Of a stretch of DNA of 64,000 bases, positions 38,738 through 46,280 are shown piece by piece. The position numbers were made by a program, and so were the translations under genes. Numbering within the stretch: position 1 is the first letter of the stretch; each line of letters starts with the position of its first letter. The DNA is from Streptomyces sp. CC0208 (lineage in GTDB: Bacteria; Actinomycetota; Actinomycetes; Streptomycetales; Streptomycetaceae): NCBI RefSeq assembly GCF_003443735.1, contig NZ_CP031969.1:620001-684000 (forward strand), given 5' to 3'. The notes beneath the pieces were generated by a model. That model worked only from the letters and a program-made list of their open reading frames with translations. It made no database searches and was not told the origin of the DNA.

Positions 38738-38866
38738 ACCGGCCGTCCGGACGTACTGGTCGATCTGCGGGGCGTCGAGTTCTTCGACTGCTCGGGCCTG
38801 CGGGTGGTCACCGACGGGCCGCGCCTGCACCGGCTGCTGCGCGCGTCCGGGCTGTGGCAGCAGTGA
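38738..38866 (+). pseudogene. Fragment of a STAS (anti-anti-sigma) domain
   Basis: One frame reads TGRPDVLVDLRGVEFFDCSG (then LRVV), the strand and phosphorylation-site loop of a STAS protein. It is followed directly by GPRLHRLLRASGLWQQ, which normally lies about 20 residues later. The N-terminal half and the middle are missing and there is no good start. This is a deletion remnant; a strong hairpin follows. Confidence 0.65.
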
Positions 38867-38875
38867 CCCGAAGGT

Positions 38876-38904
38876 CCGGCGGACGGCCCCACTCCGTCCG
38901 CCGG
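38876..38904. terminator. Intrinsic terminator
   Basis: Perfect 11-bp stem (CCGGCGGACGG, 38876-38886 with 38894-38904) with loop CCCCACT, between the iron-protein operon region and the convergent inhibitor gene. Confidence 0.8.
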
Positions 38905-39001
38905 CCCTCGGTGCGGGATCACGTGGGTTCCGTGAGAGGGGCTGCACTCCCCAACTGCGGGCCCCTCGGACAGGTCCCGGGCACCACGCGACCCCGGTCC
39001 C

Positions 39002-39430
39002 TCAGAACGCGAAGAGGGTCCCGTAGGAGCTCTTCACGCACTCGTTGGCGAAGGTCCGCTCGTAGGAGACGCGCTGGCCTCGCCAGACGCCGTCGACCGT
39101 GACCACGACGGGCTTGTACTCCCTGGTGCACAGGGCGTCGGAACCGGCCCCGAGAGCGTCGAAGTCCCCTCCGGCGGCGCGCAGTTCGGCGCAGGCCGCA
39201 GCCGCGGCCGGATGGGTGCCCGAGGAGGTGGGGGCACAGGTCAGAGTCACGGCACGTTCCGGGGTGACGGTGGCGGCGCTCTCGCCGTGGCCGAGGGTGA
39301 GCACGAGGGCCGACGGCGCGTAGAGGCTCGAGGCGGCGGCCGGTTCGGCGAGGGCGGCTCCGGTCAGGGGTCCGCAGACGGCGGTGGCCGTGAGGCCGAG
39401 GGTCGCTGCCCAGCGCGCGGTGTTCCGCAT
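39002..39430 (-). CDS. ssi: Streptomyces subtilisin inhibitor (SSI) family protein
   Basis: 142 residues. ATG at 39430 is chosen because GGAAGG lies nine bases upstream; the ATG at 39439 overlaps that site. A signal peptide (about 1-28) precedes the mature inhibitor, which starts near [16 protein letters not shown]. Cys65-Cys80 and Cys101-Cys131 should form the two disulfides. The reactive loop is CTREYKP, where SSI has CPMVYDP, so P1 is Arg103 and P1' Glu104. Arginine at P1 predicts action on trypsin-like rather than subtilisin-like proteases. It is exported and probably controls mycelial proteases during development. Confidence 0.95.
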   Translation of the reverse strand: MRNTARWAATLGLTATAVCGPLTGAALAEPAAASSLYAPSALVLTLGHGESAATVTPERAVTLTCAPTSSGTHPAAAAACAELRAAGGDFDALGAGSDALCTREYKPVVVTVDGVWRGQRVSYERTFANECVKSSYGTLFAF

Positions 39431-39752
39431 TGTGTGCATCCTTCCGCTGGATTCGAGGGTGTGCCCTCCGACTCGGTCGGTGCCGGAGCGGCGACCGCGA
39501 GTCTGCCGAGTCCTGGCTCGGACTTCACATCGACCCCACAGCTTTCAGTAACCTTGTGTGTTGAATCAGTGGCGTGAAGTCACATCATCCGAACAGCTGA
39601 GCCCTTTAACTGGGCGGTTCTTGATCGCCCGATCCGGCCGTATGGCCTGAACACACCGCCTCTGCAATAGGCCTGAAACATTCCGCTTCAGCCGTCGGCG
39701 CACACCGTCACGACCCCTTGCGTTCATGAGGCGGTGGAGTAATCGTCATTAC
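39431..39752. other. Divergent intergenic region
   Basis: About 320 bases between the inhibitor gene and the next gene. It should hold both promoters; a small hairpin (GGGCG/CGCCC) lies near 39613-39630. Nothing else is evident. Confidence 0.45.
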
Positions 39753-40316
39753 ATGATTACCGACGAACAACGAGAGAAGCTGCGCGGCTGGTTCACCGGC
39801 CGCTTGCCCGACGACCTCTTCGAGGCCCTGGTCGAGGTGGTGGTCGACCGCGAGGAGATCACCGTGATCGGCCGCATCCCCGGCCCTCGGCTCACCGAGG
39901 ACGTCTCCGCCGCCGAGCGCGAGGCAGCGGTGCAGGGCCGGATCCAGGAGTTCCGGGAGCGCACCCGGGAGGACCGCGTCGAGGTCGCCCGCGAGGCCGA
40001 GCACAAGTTCCGCCGCAAGGTGTCCTGGGGCGTGGAGTGCGACGGCGAGCGCGCCCTGTTCACGCATGTGGCCGCGCCCGTGATGACCCGGCTGCGCCAG
40101 CCCGAGCGCCAGGTCCTGGACACCCTGATCGCCGGCGGGGTCGCCCGCAGCCGCAGCGACGCGCTCGCCTGGTGCGTCCGGCTGGTCCAGCGCCACACCG
40201 ACGACTGGCTCGCCGAGCTGCGGGAGTCCCTGGAGCACGTCCAGCGAGTGCGGGAGCGGGGGCCGGACACCGAGGGGGTGGCCGACTCCTCCGCCGGGGA
40301 CCCGGAAGACGAATAG
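39753..40316 (+). CDS. Conserved hypothetical protein
   Basis: 187 residues from ATG 39753; an upstream in-frame start at 39726 would add nine residues. The protein is charged and mostly helical: MITDEQREKLRGWFTGRLP at the start, a beta pair (EEITVIGRIPG), a basic/acidic helix (REAEHKFRRKVSWGVECDG), and a C-terminal unit RQVLDTLIAGGVARSRSDAL resembling the second half of a ribbon-helix-helix motif. It lacks a signal or membrane segment. I do not recognise a named family; the tail suggests a DNA-binding or regulatory role. Confidence 0.7.
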   Translation: MITDEQREKLRGWFTGRLPDDLFEALVEVVVDREEITVIGRIPGPRLTEDVSAAEREAAVQGRIQEFRERTREDRVEVAREAEHKFRRKVSWGVECDGERALFTHVAAPVMTRLRQPERQVLDTLIAGGVARSRSDALAWCVRLVQRHTDDWLAELRESLEHVQRVRERGPDTEGVADSSAGDPEDE

Positions 40317-40476
40317 GCTGTGCGGTTCCCGGGCCGGGGAGCCCTCGGGGTGCGCGCCCCAGGGGCGCGGGGATCTGCGCACCCAGCCACATCGAACCCG
40401 CACCCGCCCGACAACCGAACCAGGCACCCCTTCAGGCGCCCGGAGAGTGGTCTGTGCCATCGACTAGGTTGCGGGC

Positions 40477-41172
40477 ATGACTCACTTCGTACTGGTGGCA
40501 GGAGCGAGACTCGGGGCGTCCGCGTGGGACGAGGTCGCGGACGGGCTGCGCGCCGCCGGGCACCAGCCCCATCCGCTGACGTTGTCGGGCCTCGCGGAGA
40601 AGCGGGGTGTCCCGGTGGGCCGGCAGACCCATGTGCGGGACGTCGTCGACGAGGTCGAGCGCCTGGACCTGCGCGAGGTGGTCCTGGTCGGGCACAGCTA
40701 CGCGGGCGTACCCGTGGGACAGGCGGCCGAGCGAATAGGTGAGCGGCTCGCGCGGGTGGTGTTCGTGGACTCCAGCGTGCCCGTGGACGGGGAGTCGTTC
40801 CTGTCGGGGTGGCCGAGCGACCACGTACGCAAGCAGATCGAGGAGAACGACGGCTACTGGCCGCCGGCGGGCGCGGACCACTACGCCGACCAGGGGCTGA
40901 CGGACGAGCAGATCGCCCGGATCATCCAGTCCTCGTCCCCCCATCCGGGCGCGACGCTCACCGAACCCGCGGTCCTCACCCGTCCGCTGGGCGAGCTTCC
41001 GGCGACCTACATCAAGTGCCTCCTCGACGACGAGGAACCGATGCCCGTCGTGGCCGAGCTGCTGAAGAGCGAGCACTGGGAGCTCGTCGAGATGGACACC
41101 GGCCACTGGCCGATGTTCTCCCAGCCGGTCGAACTGGCCCGGATCCTGGCCGAGGTGGGCGCCGCCTCCTGA
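40477..41172 (+). CDS. Alpha/beta hydrolase (esterase-like)
   Basis: 231 residues from ATG 40477. The nucleophile elbow is GHSYAG (Ser near residue 80), preceded by the strand LREVVLVG. The oxyanion region is LVAGARLGASAWDEV, and a C-terminal TGHWPMFSQP supplies the histidine. The sequence resembles small EstC/pyrethroid-hydrolase-like or SABP2-like esterases. TAGGTT lies seven bases before the ATG and could be a -10 box of a leaderless message. The substrate is unknown. Confidence 0.85.
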   Translation: MTHFVLVAGARLGASAWDEVADGLRAAGHQPHPLTLSGLAEKRGVPVGRQTHVRDVVDEVERLDLREVVLVGHSYAGVPVGQAAERIGERLARVVFVDSSVPVDGESFLSGWPSDHVRKQIEENDGYWPPAGADHYADQGLTDEQIARIIQSSSPHPGATLTEPAVLTRPLGELPATYIKCLLDDEEPMPVVAELLKSEHWELVEMDTGHWPMFSQPVELARILAEVGAAS

Positions 41173-41230
41173 CCGGCATCCGCCCCTGGATATCGTCGGC
41201 GCACCCGACGAGGAGAGGCGGTTCGGACGG

Positions 41231-42400
41231 ATGGCCAGGCATTGGGCGGACTTCCAGTACGAGATCTACCTGAGCGGGATGTCGGGCGCGGTACCCCGGC
41301 TGCCCACCGACCTGACCCGGCTGGAGGAGCTCACGGAGCAGCGGCTCGGTCCCGGGCCGGTGGGCTATGTGGCGGGCAGTGCGGGGGACGGCAGTACGGC
41401 GCGGGCGAACCGGGCGGCGCTGGAGCGTCGCCGGATCGTCCCGCGGATGCTGCGGGACGTCCACGAACGCGACCTGTCGGTGGAGGTGCTGGGCCGTCCG
41501 CTGCCCGCCCCGCTGGCCCTCGCACCGGTCGGCGTGCTGTCGATCATGCATCCCGACGCGGAGCCGGCGGCGGCCCGGGCGGCCGCGGTGCAGGGCGTGC
41601 CGTACATCCTGTCGTCCGCCTCCAGTACACCGATGGAACAGGTCGCCGAGGCGATGGGAGACGCCGAACGCTGGTTCCAGCTGTACTGGCCGAAGGACCC
41701 GCAGGTCGCCCTGAGCTTCCTGAACCGGGCGAAGGCGGCCGGGTTCACGGCCCTGGTGGTCACCCTGGACACCCCGTTGCTGTCCTGGCGGCCCCGCGAT
41801 CTCGACCAGGCGTATCTGCCGTTCCTGCGTGGCGTGGGCACCGCCAACTACTTCTCCGACCCGGCGTTCCAGGCGGGATTGGCCAAGCCGGTGCACGAGG
41901 ACCCGAACGCGGCCGTGCTGCACTTCGTCGGCATGTTCGCGGACCCCGGCAAGACCTGGCCCGACCTCGCGCTGCTCAGGGAGAACTGGGACGGGCCGAT
42001 CGTCCTCAAGGGCGTCCTGCACCCGGACGACGCCCGCCTCGCCGCCGACGCCGGGATGGACGGGGTCGTGGTCTCCAACCACGGCGGCCGGCAGGTCGCC
42101 GGGGCCGTCGCGGCGGCGGACGCGCTGCCGCGGGTGGTGGAGGCGGTCGGCGACCGGCTGACCGTGCTCTTCGACAGCGGTGTCCGCACCGGCGACGACG
42201 TCTTCAAGGCCCTCGCGCTCGGCGCCCGCGCGGTGCTCCTCGGACGGCCCTACGTCTACGGCCTCGGACTCGACGGGCAGGCGGGCGTCGAGCACGTGAT
42301 CCGCTGCCTGCTCGCGGAGCTGGACCTCACGCTCGCCCTCTCGGGTCACGCGAGCCCGGCCACGGTGGGCCCCGACGACCTCGTGGAGGACCCCGCCTGA
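41231..42400 (+). CDS. FMN-dependent alpha-hydroxyacid oxidase (lactate 2-monooxygenase-like)
   Basis: 389 residues from ATG 41231, close to the 394 residues of mycobacterial lactate monooxygenase. The TIM barrel shows APVGVLSIMHPD, YILSSASSTPMEQVAEAM, WFQLYWPKD, VTLDTPLLSWRPRDL, IVLKGVLHPDDA and the catalytic VVSNHGGRQVAG with His and Arg, then DSGVRTGDDVFKALALGA and GRPYVYGLGL for FMN phosphate. The long insert around residues 190-235 (YLPFLRGVGTANYFSDPAF) is of the type found in lactate 2-monooxygenase, which yields acetate, CO2 and water. It is 58 bases after the hydrolase gene and may be co-transcribed. Confidence 0.9.
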   Translation: MARHWADFQYEIYLSGMSGAVPRLPTDLTRLEELTEQRLGPGPVGYVAGSAGDGSTARANRAALERRRIVPRMLRDVHERDLSVEVLGRPLPAPLALAPVGVLSIMHPDAEPAAARAAAVQGVPYILSSASSTPMEQVAEAMGDAERWFQLYWPKDPQVALSFLNRAKAAGFTALVVTLDTPLLSWRPRDLDQAYLPFLRGVGTANYFSDPAFQAGLAKPVHEDPNAAVLHFVGMFADPGKTWPDLALLRENWDGPIVLKGVLHPDDARLAADAGMDGVVVSNHGGRQVAGAVAAADALPRVVEAVGDRLTVLFDSGVRTGDDVFKALALGARAVLLGRPYVYGLGLDGQAGVEHVIRCLLAELDLTLALSGHASPATVGPDDLVEDPA

Positions 42401-42433
42401 GGGGAGGACCCCGAGTGAGGGAAGCCTCCGTGA

Positions 42434-42461
42434 GGGGAGGCCTCCGCGAAGAGGCCTCCCC
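42434..42461. terminator. Intrinsic terminator
   Basis: Perfect 11-bp stem (GGGGAGGCCTC, 42434-42444 with 42451-42461) and loop CGCGAA, between convergent genes. Confidence 0.82.
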
Positions 42462-42491
42462 GTCCTCGGCGGGTCCGCGACGGAACCGTCC

Positions 42492-44108
42492 CTAGACCCG
42501 GTCCGTGAGCTGTGCGGGCCGGGCCTGCGGGGCCTCGCTCCCGGTGACCGACAGCGAGCCGGGGTTGGCGCCGGAGGCCGCGTCGGTCAACCACCGCTGC
42601 TGCTCCGAGCGGTCGCGGACCTTGACCACGACATCGGCGCCCGGCTCCGCGCTGGTGGGGGCGAGGGCGAGTTGCTCGTCCCAGCGGGGCAGTAACTCCC
42701 CCTGCACGGTGAGGTCGTAGCGCACGTCGCCGGCCCGCTTCGCCTTCGCCTCGGCGCACGTGCCGAGGATGACCACGCCCGCGTCCGCGTGCGAGTCCAG
42801 GCACAGCTCAGGGTTCTCCTCGCTGCGCAGCAGACCGTCCTCCTCGTACGACCACTGCTGGGTCCGATCGGTCGAGCAGGCCGCGAGTTCGGTGCCCGCG
42901 CCCGCCTTCACCGTCCCCCGGATGTCGAGGCAGAGGTCGGCGGCGGCGTTGCGCAGCCGGGTCACCGCCGGTGCCGTGGGCAGTTGGGCGGTGCCCGGGG
43001 TCCCGGTGCCGGCGCCCGGGACCGTCCCGTCGCCGGTGGCGCTGGTGGAGGCGGCCGGGTCGGCGCCGCCGTCGTGCGACCACAGCCCGGCGGCGAGCAT
43101 GGCCGCGAGGAGACCGGCGGAGGTGAGGCCCACTCCGGTGAGCAGCGTGCGTGAGGACCGCAGGCCCCCGCCCTCGCCGGGAGCGCGGCGGCCGGGAGTC
43201 GGGATGCGGTCGAGGAGACGACGGCGTTCCGCGCCGTGCCGGCCGGCGCCGCGGCCGCGGGCCGCCGTCTGGGGCGTACGCCCGGCGCGCAGTTCGAGAT
43301 AGCGGCGGGCACCCCAGCCCAGCACCGCCTCGGTGATCAGGATGCCCAAGCCACCCTCGAAATGGCTCAGTTGTTCCGCGGCGGAACGGCAGTAGCGGCA
43401 CTCCTCGAGATGCTGCTGGACATCCGGCAGCAGGGCTCCACCGCGGCGAATCGGAACGTCGAGGAGGCGGTTGTAGAAGCGGCAATCCTTCGTGGGCGCG
43501 AGTTCCCGATGGGCATGTACACATCCTTCGCGGAATTTTTCACGCGCCTGTTCGAGCGCGGCCGACGCCGTGTCGGTATCCATGCCGAGGAGTGCGGCGG
43601 GCACGGCAATCGACTCCGCCTCCACCTCGGTGTGCCACAGCAGGCAGCGGGCGAGTCCGGGAAGTGACTGGAATGACCGTTCGGCGAGCTTTCGATTTTC
43701 GGGGGTCATGGACTTCGCGGCCCGCATACCGCGGCCGCCGTTCGGTTTCACCAGGTCCGGCAGAACAGCGGTCGTCCGGTCCTCGGCCGCCCACTCCTTG
43801 ACCGTGTCCCGCACGGCCACGAGGGTTCTGGGGCGCAGCGCGAGGGCCGGTTCGCCGAGTGCGAGCCGGTCCAGGACCTGGTGAAAGGCGGCCGCGGCCA
43901 CCATTGAGGCGGTCTCGGAGGGAGACGCGAGGCAGATGACCGCGTAGTCGAGCGCGGGTTTCCAGTGGCGCGCCATGAGCAGCGCGACGGCCTGGGCTGC
44001 CTCACCGTCGGGGCGGCCCCTGAGCCGGGCGGCGAGATCCTCGTCGGATTCTCCGGAGGCACCGCCGGGCGGGGGGTAAGGAGGGAGCGGTGGGTGGGGG
44101 GTTGGCAC
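42492..44108 (-). CDS. Membrane protein joining sigma-like region, zinc-finger motif and ricin lectin
   Basis: 538 residues from GTG 44108, with GGAAGGAAA ten bases upstream. Residues about 25-205 resemble an ECF sigma factor: an alpha-helical region-2-like stretch and a region-4-like stretch (LPGLARCLLWHTEVEAESIA, GMDTDTASAALEQAREKFRE). A zinc-binding anti-sigma-like motif HLEECRYC follows (His233, Cys237, Cys240). One membrane segment lies at about 320-342, then an external Thr/Ala/Gly linker and a ricin-type beta-trefoil (about 370-538; DLCLDIRG, ELCLDSHADAG, QQWSYEEDG). Such a chain could link carbohydrate binding outside with transcription inside, but this is inference. Leu472 is TTA. 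A paralogue lies at 59011-60927. Confidence 0.8.
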   Translation of the reverse strand: MPTPHPPLPPYPPPGGASGESDEDLAARLRGRPDGEAAQAVALLMARHWKPALDYAVICLASPSETASMVAAAAFHQVLDRLALGEPALALRPRTLVAVRDTVKEWAAEDRTTAVLPDLVKPNGGRGMRAAKSMTPENRKLAERSFQSLPGLARCLLWHTEVEAESIAVPAALLGMDTDTASAALEQAREKFREGCVHAHRELAPTKDCRFYNRLLDVPIRRGGALLPDVQQHLEECRYCRSAAEQLSHFEGGLGILITEAVLGWGARRYLELRAGRTPQTAARGRGAGRHGAERRRLLDRIPTPGRRAPGEGGGLRSSRTLLTGVGLTSAGLLAAMLAAGLWSHDGGADPAASTSATGDGTVPGAGTGTPGTAQLPTAPAVTRLRNAAADLCLDIRGTVKAGAGTELAACSTDRTQQWSYEEDGLLRSEENPELCLDSHADAGVVILGTCAEAKAKRAGDVRYDLTVQGELLPRWDEQLALAPTSAEPGADVVVKVRDRSEQQRWLTDAASGANPGSLSVTGSEAPQARPAQLTDRV

Positions 44109-44286
44109 TGAGCGGGTTTCCTTCCCACGGACATGGGACTCACAGAAGTTCTCCTGCCGAAAAGGAGTGCCGAAGACGCAACCCTTTTGGGCGAGCGAGT
44201 GGGAAGCACGAATTCGCCGACGCCCCTCCGCCCCGGTTCCCCACGGGACGAATGCGACCCGGCCCTTGCCCCCCACACAGGTGGTT

Positions 44287-44318
44287 CACCCTTGCACAAG
44301 TCACTCACGGCCAACAAG
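44287..44318 (-). promoter_or_regulatory. 32-bp element shared with the paralogue at 61081
   Basis: Matches 61081-61112 at 26 of 32 positions without gaps, in the same orientation to its gene. Common parts are TTGCACA and CCAACAAG on the plus strand. It lies about 180 bases upstream of the start codon. Function unknown. Confidence 0.6.
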
Positions 44319-44535
44319 GCGCCTGGGCAACATCCGCGTCAATTGATAGATAGTCAGACGGCGTCGCAACTGCGTGCCTTCGCACCGGCTTTCGACATTT
44401 CATGCGCCCCGTGTGAAACCCGCGCACGCGCCGGAGCGCCGCGCACGCTCCCCCCGCGGGGTGACCGGTAGTCCACTGGAGGCGGCCCTTCTCGGAGGCC
44501 CCGCGCGGGACGGCGGCTCTCCCGCGCGAAACCCC

Positions 44536-44584
44536 GGCCGCCGACCCCGTTCCTCCCGCCCTCGGTCGGCGGCCCCGGGGGCGA
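44536..44584 (-). terminator. Probable terminator of the toxin-antitoxin operon
   Basis: GGCCGCCGACC (44536-44546) pairs perfectly with 44574-44584 across a 27-base loop, about 90 bases after the toxin gene. Confidence 0.65.
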
Positions 44585-44670
44585 GGTGGTCGGCGTCCGG
44601 CCGGGGCATCCCGATCCCGACCGCGGCTCGCTGCCTGTGCGGCCCGGGGGCGGGCGGGCGGCCGGGCGGC

Positions 44671-45048
44671 TCAGATCTGCCAGGAGCGCAGCCGGTCGGC
44701 CGCGCCGTACACGTCGGTCTTCCCGGAGATCAGGTCGCGGGCGAGGTCGACGAGGGCACCGTACGGCGGGTCGATGCCGACGCCACTGACGAACATGTAG
44801 GCCACGGCGGTGGCGCAGGCGAAGCGGGCGTTGGCCGAAGGTAAGGGCTTGAGCAGGGCCAGGGTGTGCAGGAGGGCGGCGGCACGCCAGGCCGGGTCGG
44901 AGTCGACACCGAGGCGGGGCGGGTCGACGCGGTGCCGGGCGACGGCGGCGACGAGGGCCGAGAAGTCGTTGATCGTGGGCTGGTCGGGCAGGACCTCTTC
45001 ATGCCGCTGGAGCAGCCAGGGCACGTCGATGTGAACCACGGAAGCCAT
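44671..45048 (-). CDS. Fic/Doc-like toxin with degenerate active motif
   Basis: 125 residues from ATG 45048, three bases after the antitoxin stop. The fold matches Doc/Fic toxins: VPWLLQRHEEVLPDQPTIND at the start and a central helix DPAWRAAALLHTLAL. At the Fic motif it reads KPLPSANARFA instead of HxFxxGNKR, so the catalytic histidine is replaced by lysine while Asn and Arg remain. It is unlikely to transfer AMP or phosphate by the usual route. Leu69 within this motif is a TTA codon (44844-44842), so its translation may depend on bldA. It forms a toxin-antitoxin pair with the upstream gene. Confidence 0.8.
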   Translation of the reverse strand: MASVVHIDVPWLLQRHEEVLPDQPTINDFSALVAAVARHRVDPPRLGVDSDPAWRAAALLHTLALLKPLPSANARFACATAVAYMFVSGVGIDPPYGALVDLARDLISGKTDVYGAADRLRSWQI

Positions 45049-45051
45049 CGG

Positions 45052-45297
45052 TCAGCCGACCCGCCCCGCACCCTTGGCGGCCGGTTCGTCCTCGGGGAAG
45101 GCGGCGGCGAACTCGTCGGCGTGGGCGGAGAAGAACCGCCGGAACGCTTCCGCGCCTTCCTGCAGGGCCCGGTGCCGGGCGATGTCGGCCGCGGCGGCCT
45201 CCCGCACCAGGGCCTTCATCGACGTACCGCGCTCCTTGGCGATCTGCCGCAGGTCCTCTAGCTCGCGATCGCTGAACTCCACGTTGAGAGCTGGCAT
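45052..45297 (-). CDS. Ribbon-helix-helix antitoxin
   Basis: 81 residues from ATG 45297 with GAAGG upstream. The N-terminal beta strand and two helices (ALNVEFSDRELEDLRQIAKE, then SMKALVREAAAADI) form a CopG/Arc-type DNA-binding domain. The acidic C-terminal half (FSAHADEFAAAFPEDEPA) should bind the toxin. It precedes and is tightly linked to the Fic/Doc-like toxin. A repeat cluster just before its start is a fitting autoregulatory operator. Confidence 0.85.
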   Translation of the reverse strand: MPALNVEFSDRELEDLRQIAKERGTSMKALVREAAAADIARHRALQEGAEAFRRFFSAHADEFAAAFPEDEPAAKGAGRVG

Positions 45298-45313
45298 GCC
45301 TTCACGGTACCGC

Positions 45314-45339
45314 GCGGGTACTTACCCGTAAATACCCGC
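45314..45339 (-). promoter_or_regulatory. Operator-like repeats before the antitoxin
   Basis: TACCCG occurs at 45323-45328 and 45333-45338, exactly ten bases apart, and its complement CGGGTA at 45315-45320. Repeats one helical turn apart, 17-42 bases before the start codon, suit a ribbon-helix-helix repressor. Confidence 0.6.
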
Positions 45340-45446
45340 AGGTCACGATGGCCCTTGCGCGGTACCGGAGCGTCCGAGTGCGGTGTCCGTTTCCCGCCGG
45401 ACGGGCGGGGGGCCGCGTCCCACACTCGAAGGGAGGAGGAAACGAC

Positions 45447-46169
45447 ATGACAGTCACCCCCGACCTGGCCGCCGCCCGGGTCGCCGCGACCGACTGGGCC
45501 GCCCTCGGCGCCGAGTTGGACGTCCACGGCAGCGCGCCCACGGCACCGCTGCTGACGCCCGCCGAGTGCCGGGACCTGACGGCGCTGTACGAGAAGCCGG
45601 AGCTGTTCCGCACCACCGTGGACATGGCACGCCACCGCTTCGGATCGGGCGAGTACCGCTACTTCACCCATGAGCTGCCCGCCCCGGTCGCCGCCCTGCG
45701 CGCCGCGCTCTACCCCGGCCTGCTGCCCGTCGCCCGCGACTGGGCGGCCCGTCTCGGCCGCCCCGCCCCCTGGCCGGACTCCCTGGAGGAGTGGCTGGAG
45801 CAGTGTCACGCGGCCGGGCAGGACCGCTCGGCGCAGATCCTGCTGCGTTACCGCGAGGGCGACTGGAACGCGCTGCACCGGGACGTCTTCGGCGACCTCG
45901 TCTTCCCGCTCCAGGTGGTGGTGGGGCTGGACGAGTACGGCGCCGACTACACCGGCGGCGAGTTCCTGATGGTCGAGCAGCGGCCCCGCGCCCAGTCCCG
46001 GGGCACGGCGACCGTGCTCCCCCGTGGCCGTGGTGTGGTCTTCACGACCCGTGAACGTCCGGTGCGTACGCGACGCGGCTGGTCGGCCGGCGCGATGCGG
46101 CACGGGGTGAGTGTCGTGCGCTCCGGCCGGCGGCACGCGCTCGGGCTCGTGTTCCACGACGCGGCCTAG
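45447..46169 (+). CDS. 2-oxoglutarate/Fe(II)-dependent oxygenase
   Basis: 240 residues from ATG 45447 after a strong GGGAGGAGG. The double-stranded beta-helix is seen as ILLRYREGDWNALHRDVFGDLVFP (HxD iron ligands His and Asp in ALHRD), VVVGLDEYGADYTGGEFLMVEQ, then the distal histidine in MRHGVSVV and the 2-oxoglutarate arginine in GRRHALGL. It belongs to the proline-hydroxylase-like 2OG-Fe(II) group. The substrate is unknown. It is divergent from the antitoxin gene and precedes the ECF41 sigma gene. Confidence 0.87.
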   Translation: MTVTPDLAAARVAATDWAALGAELDVHGSAPTAPLLTPAECRDLTALYEKPELFRTTVDMARHRFGSGEYRYFTHELPAPVAALRAALYPGLLPVARDWAARLGRPAPWPDSLEEWLEQCHAAGQDRSAQILLRYREGDWNALHRDVFGDLVFPLQVVVGLDEYGADYTGGEFLMVEQRPRAQSRGTATVLPRGRGVVFTTRERPVRTRRGWSAGAMRHGVSVVRSGRRHALGLVFHDAA

Positions 46170-46198
46170 CCACCCGCCCCCGCCCCGGTGAGGCGTGG

Positions 46199-46245
46199 GT
46201 CACATTCCGGCCGGGGGATGTCACATTCCGGGGCCTCAAGGCCTC
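46199..46245 (+). promoter_or_regulatory. ECF41-type promoter region with a 21-bp direct repeat
   Basis: GTCACATTCCGG occurs at 46199-46210 and again at 46220-46231, 21 bp apart. TGTCACA (46219-46225) matches the -35 motif reported for ECF41 promoters; after 16 bases CCTC stands where CGTC is expected. This suggests that the sigma factor directs its own gene. Confidence 0.6.
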
Positions 46246-46280
46246 GCAGTAGTGAGCGCGCTACTGGGAGGCCACACGAG

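Larger units (their letters stand above)
44109..44670. other. Upstream region of the lectin membrane gene and end of the toxin operon
   Basis: 560 bases without a supported gene. Nearest the lectin gene it holds a 32-bp block (44287-44318) and ATAGATAG (44346-44353) shared with the paralogue's upstream region; further on lies the terminator of the toxin-antitoxin operon (44536-44584). Confidence 0.6.

Noticed and set aside
39431..39439. ATG at 39439 as the start of the SSI gene
   Set aside because: It overlaps the GGAAGG ribosome site that is correctly spaced for the ATG at 39430.
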